NCBI GenBank assembly: GCA_050951725.1
Contig: JBMNJO010000001.1
Span: forward strand, 1,116,001-1,180,000
Length of the DNA: 64,000 bases
Direction of reading: 5' to 3'
From: DTU052 sp050951725
Lineage (GTDB): Bacteria; Bacillota; Syntrophomonadia; Syntrophomonadales; DTU052
The notes under the pieces were generated by a model. The model was not told the origin of the DNA and did no database searches. It saw nothing but the letters and a program-made list of their open reading frames with translations. This document shows, one piece after another, positions 62,404-64,000 of the stretch (the stretch's first letter is position 1; each line of letters begins with the position of its first letter). Both the position numbers and the translations under genes were made by a program.

Positions 62404-63949
62404 CTTGGTTTACCGTTTCTTTCACTGTAGATAATTCATACCCGGAAGGCAGGTATTCCTCCCATCCCCACTGGGCGAGCCTTTCCATGGCCTCCCCTAC
62501 CGGGGCGTCAATAATCAGCTTCCCCTCCGACAGGAAAAGGACCCGCTGACAGCAGGCAGCAATCACATTTGGTTCATGGCAAACCATCAGGGTTATCCCC
62601 CCTCGTGCACCATGTTCCCGCAGAGCGTTGATAAGGAGGTCAAGCCGGTCTCTATCCTGCCCTACAAGGGGCTCATCCAGGATCAGAACCTTAGGAGAAT
62701 AAGCCAGAACCGATACCAGAGTCAGCCTCTTCTTCTCCCCCAGGCTCAAGGTAAAGGGATTCCTGTTGATATACTGCCTGAGCCCGAACTTCTCCAGAAG
62801 CCGATCAACCTCCTGCTCGGTTTCCTGAGGCGGTTGCCGACCCAAAAAACGCGAGGCCAAAATCGCTTCCTTCAAAACGGTATCCTCAAATATCTGGTGG
62901 TTGGGATTTTGAAAGGTAAGTCCCATATCCTGCGCACGGCGTGAAACCTTGTGCCGGGTTATGTCATTTCCCTGAAGATAAACCGCACCTTTCCTGGGCT
63001 TAAGGATCCCCAGCATGGTCAGAAGAAGTGTGGTTTTGCCACTGCCGTTATCCCCCATAATGGCGATGGTTTCTCCGGGATATGCGCGGAAACTGATCCC
63101 GGAAATCACATCTCTCCCCTCATATCCGGCTGTCAGACTCTTGACAGTCAAAATAGGCGTCTCATGAGCCGGCATCTCATTCGATATTTTGCCTGGTAAT
63201 ACACCAGCTTCGGATTGAGCTTTTACGGGGGCAGGGACATATATGTGATCTACTGTCTCAGGTGTTTTCTCCTCTGCCAGCTTCCCTTCCTGCATGAGCA
63301 GCAGACGGTCGGAAATCGGCAATAGTCTTTCCAGACGGTGCTCGATGACGATTATTGATATCTCCTGTTGTTCCTTCAACCGCCTTAAGGTATCAAGCAC
63401 CTCTCTGGCACAGGAGGGATCCAGATTGGCCGTGGGCTCGTCCAGAATCAGGAGGGAGGGATTCATTGCCAGCACCGAGGCGATAGCCACCCGCTGTTTT
63501 TCCCCTCCGGAAAGGGTGTGTACCTTCCTGTCCTTTAAACTCAGGGCTCCCACCGCCTGCAAGGCAGAGTAAACCCGCTCCTGTATCTCCTCTGAAGGTA
63601 TACACAGATTTTCCGGTCCAAAGGCTACCTCATCATTCACAGTGAGGGTACAAAGCTGCGCCTCCGGGTCCTGCTGCACCAGGCCTACAATACCGGAAAG
63701 CCCTCCAGCCGGATAGTCCCTGGTGTTTTTACCCTGGATACGGACCATACCTTCCATCCTTCCGCCATAAGCATGGGGAATGAAACCCGCCAGACACAAC
63801 GCCAGCGTAGATTTGCCGCACCCGCTGGGTCCGGTAATGGTGATGAACTGGCCCGGATATACCTGCAGGTTTATCCCCTCCAACGCCGGGACAGCCGATC
63901 CGCTATAGGTAAAAGACAACCCCTCTATGTCAACAACCGGTTTCAACAT
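62387..63949 (-). CDS. ECF transporter ATPase, two nucleotide-binding domains fused
   Basis: A 520-aa protein with two complete ABC ATPase domains. The first (about 5-235) has Walker A GPSGCGKST, signature LSGGEKQRV and Walker B LLILDEPTANLD; the second (about 275-495) has MGDNGSGKTTLL, LSLGEKKRL and VLILDEPLVGQD. A Pro/Ala-rich linker joins them. This fused arrangement replaces separate EcfA1 and EcfA2 subunits, as in YkoD/CbiO-like proteins. It overlaps ecfT. Substrate unknown because the S component is not seen. Confidence 0.93.
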   Translation of the reverse strand: MLKPVVDIEGLSFTYSGSAVPALEGINLQVYPGQFITITGPSGCGKSTLALCLAGFIPHAYGGRMEGMVRIQGKNTRDYPAGGLSGIVGLVQQDPEAQLCTLTVNDEVAFGPENLCIPSEEIQERVYSALQAVGALSLKDRKVHTLSGGEKQRVAIASVLAMNPSLLILDEPTANLDPSCAREVLDTLRRLKEQQEISIIVIEHRLERLLPISDRLLLMQEGKLAEEKTPETVDHIYVPAPVKAQSEAGVLPGKISNEMPAHETPILTVKSLTAGYEGRDVISGISFRAYPGETIAIMGDNGSGKTTLLLTMLGILKPRKGAVYLQGNDITRHKVSRRAQDMGLTFQNPNHQIFEDTVLKEAILASRFLGRQPPQETEQEVDRLLEKFGLRQYINRNPFTLSLGEKKRLTLVSVLAYSPKVLILDEPLVGQDRDRLDLLINALREHGARGGITLMVCHEPNVIAACCQRVLFLSEGKLIIDAPVGEAMERLAQWGWEEYLPSGYELSTVKETVNQDGILS

Positions 63950-64000
63950 TACGACAAACTCTCCACTCCTGGTTTACTATTCCACAACCATTCGGTTCAC

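Overview
The window looks like chromosome from an anaerobic, probably spore-forming, low-to-mid-GC Firmicute of the Clostridia (Syntrophomonas, Pelotomaculum or Desulfotomaculum-like). This is an inference from gene content: a dense set of short-chain fatty-acid activation and beta-oxidation genes (two acyl-CoA dehydrogenases, thiolase, CoA-transferase, three acyl-CoA synthetases), S-layer-anchored surface proteins, a YheC/YheD-type spore-coat-associated ATP-grasp protein, NrfHA with its cytochrome c maturation pair, and molybdenum-related genes. No rRNA, tRNA, prophage or CRISPR array was seen. Most genes lie on the minus strand.

Layout. 1-6.1 kb: fatty-acid oxidation (acyl-CoA dehydrogenase cut by the window edge, CoA-transferase, butyryl-CoA-type dehydrogenase, thiolase), with a small zinc-ribbon gene and a 57-aa ferredoxin. 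6.1-6.8 kb: a MITE-like element with an 8-bp target duplication. 6.8-15.4 kb: housekeeping and accessory genes (QueG-like Fe-S protein, DUF1648 protein, DegV, YyaL/DUF255, diguanylate cyclase, flavodoxin-like reductase), a tandem repeat and gene remnants (IS256-type N-terminus, flippase-like C-terminus). 15.6-17.3 kb: acyl-CoA synthetase. 17.7-21.2 kb: the nrfH-nrfA-resB-resC operon for ammonia-forming nitrite reduction. 21.5-24.1 kb: a response regulator followed by a histidine-kinase/FtsX-permease chimera, apparently from an in-frame deletion. 24.4 kb: TrmO. 25.1-41.9 kb: a surface-protein locus with an SLH protein, a BspA-type LRR protein, a giant SLH protein of about 3,540 aa, a small secreted peptide and a LemA-like membrane protein.

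42.2-43.9 and 54.6-56.3 kb: two acyl-CoA synthetases, each preceded about 110-130 bp upstream by a near-consensus sigma-54 (-24/-12) promoter. 44.3-49.3 kb, plus strand: a cysteine-desulfurase-like PLP enzyme followed by a tightly packed operon of a YheC/YheD ATP-grasp protein, a lysine 2,3-aminomutase with all recognised lysine- and PLP-binding residues, and a D-Ala-D-Ala-ligase-like ATP-grasp enzyme. This reads as an uncharacterised beta-lysine conjugation system and is the best candidate here for a new pathway. 49.7-51 kb: GNAT acetyltransferase, a short MITE relative and a molbindin pseudogene with two in-frame TGA codons. 51-58.8 kb: copper-amine-oxidase-N-domain protein, adenine deaminase, a 55-aa membrane protein and a secreted 5'-nucleotidase. 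59-60.5 kb: an intact molbindin gene, a probable Moco/Tuco riboswitch followed by a terminator but no downstream gene, and a TrmO-like protein with an extra C-terminal domain. 60.7-64 kb: a kinase-like protein and an ECF transporter module (EcfT plus a double ATPase).

Many starts here are TTG or GTG; starts were chosen by Shine-Dalgarno spacing and family length, so several differ from the longest possible reading frame.
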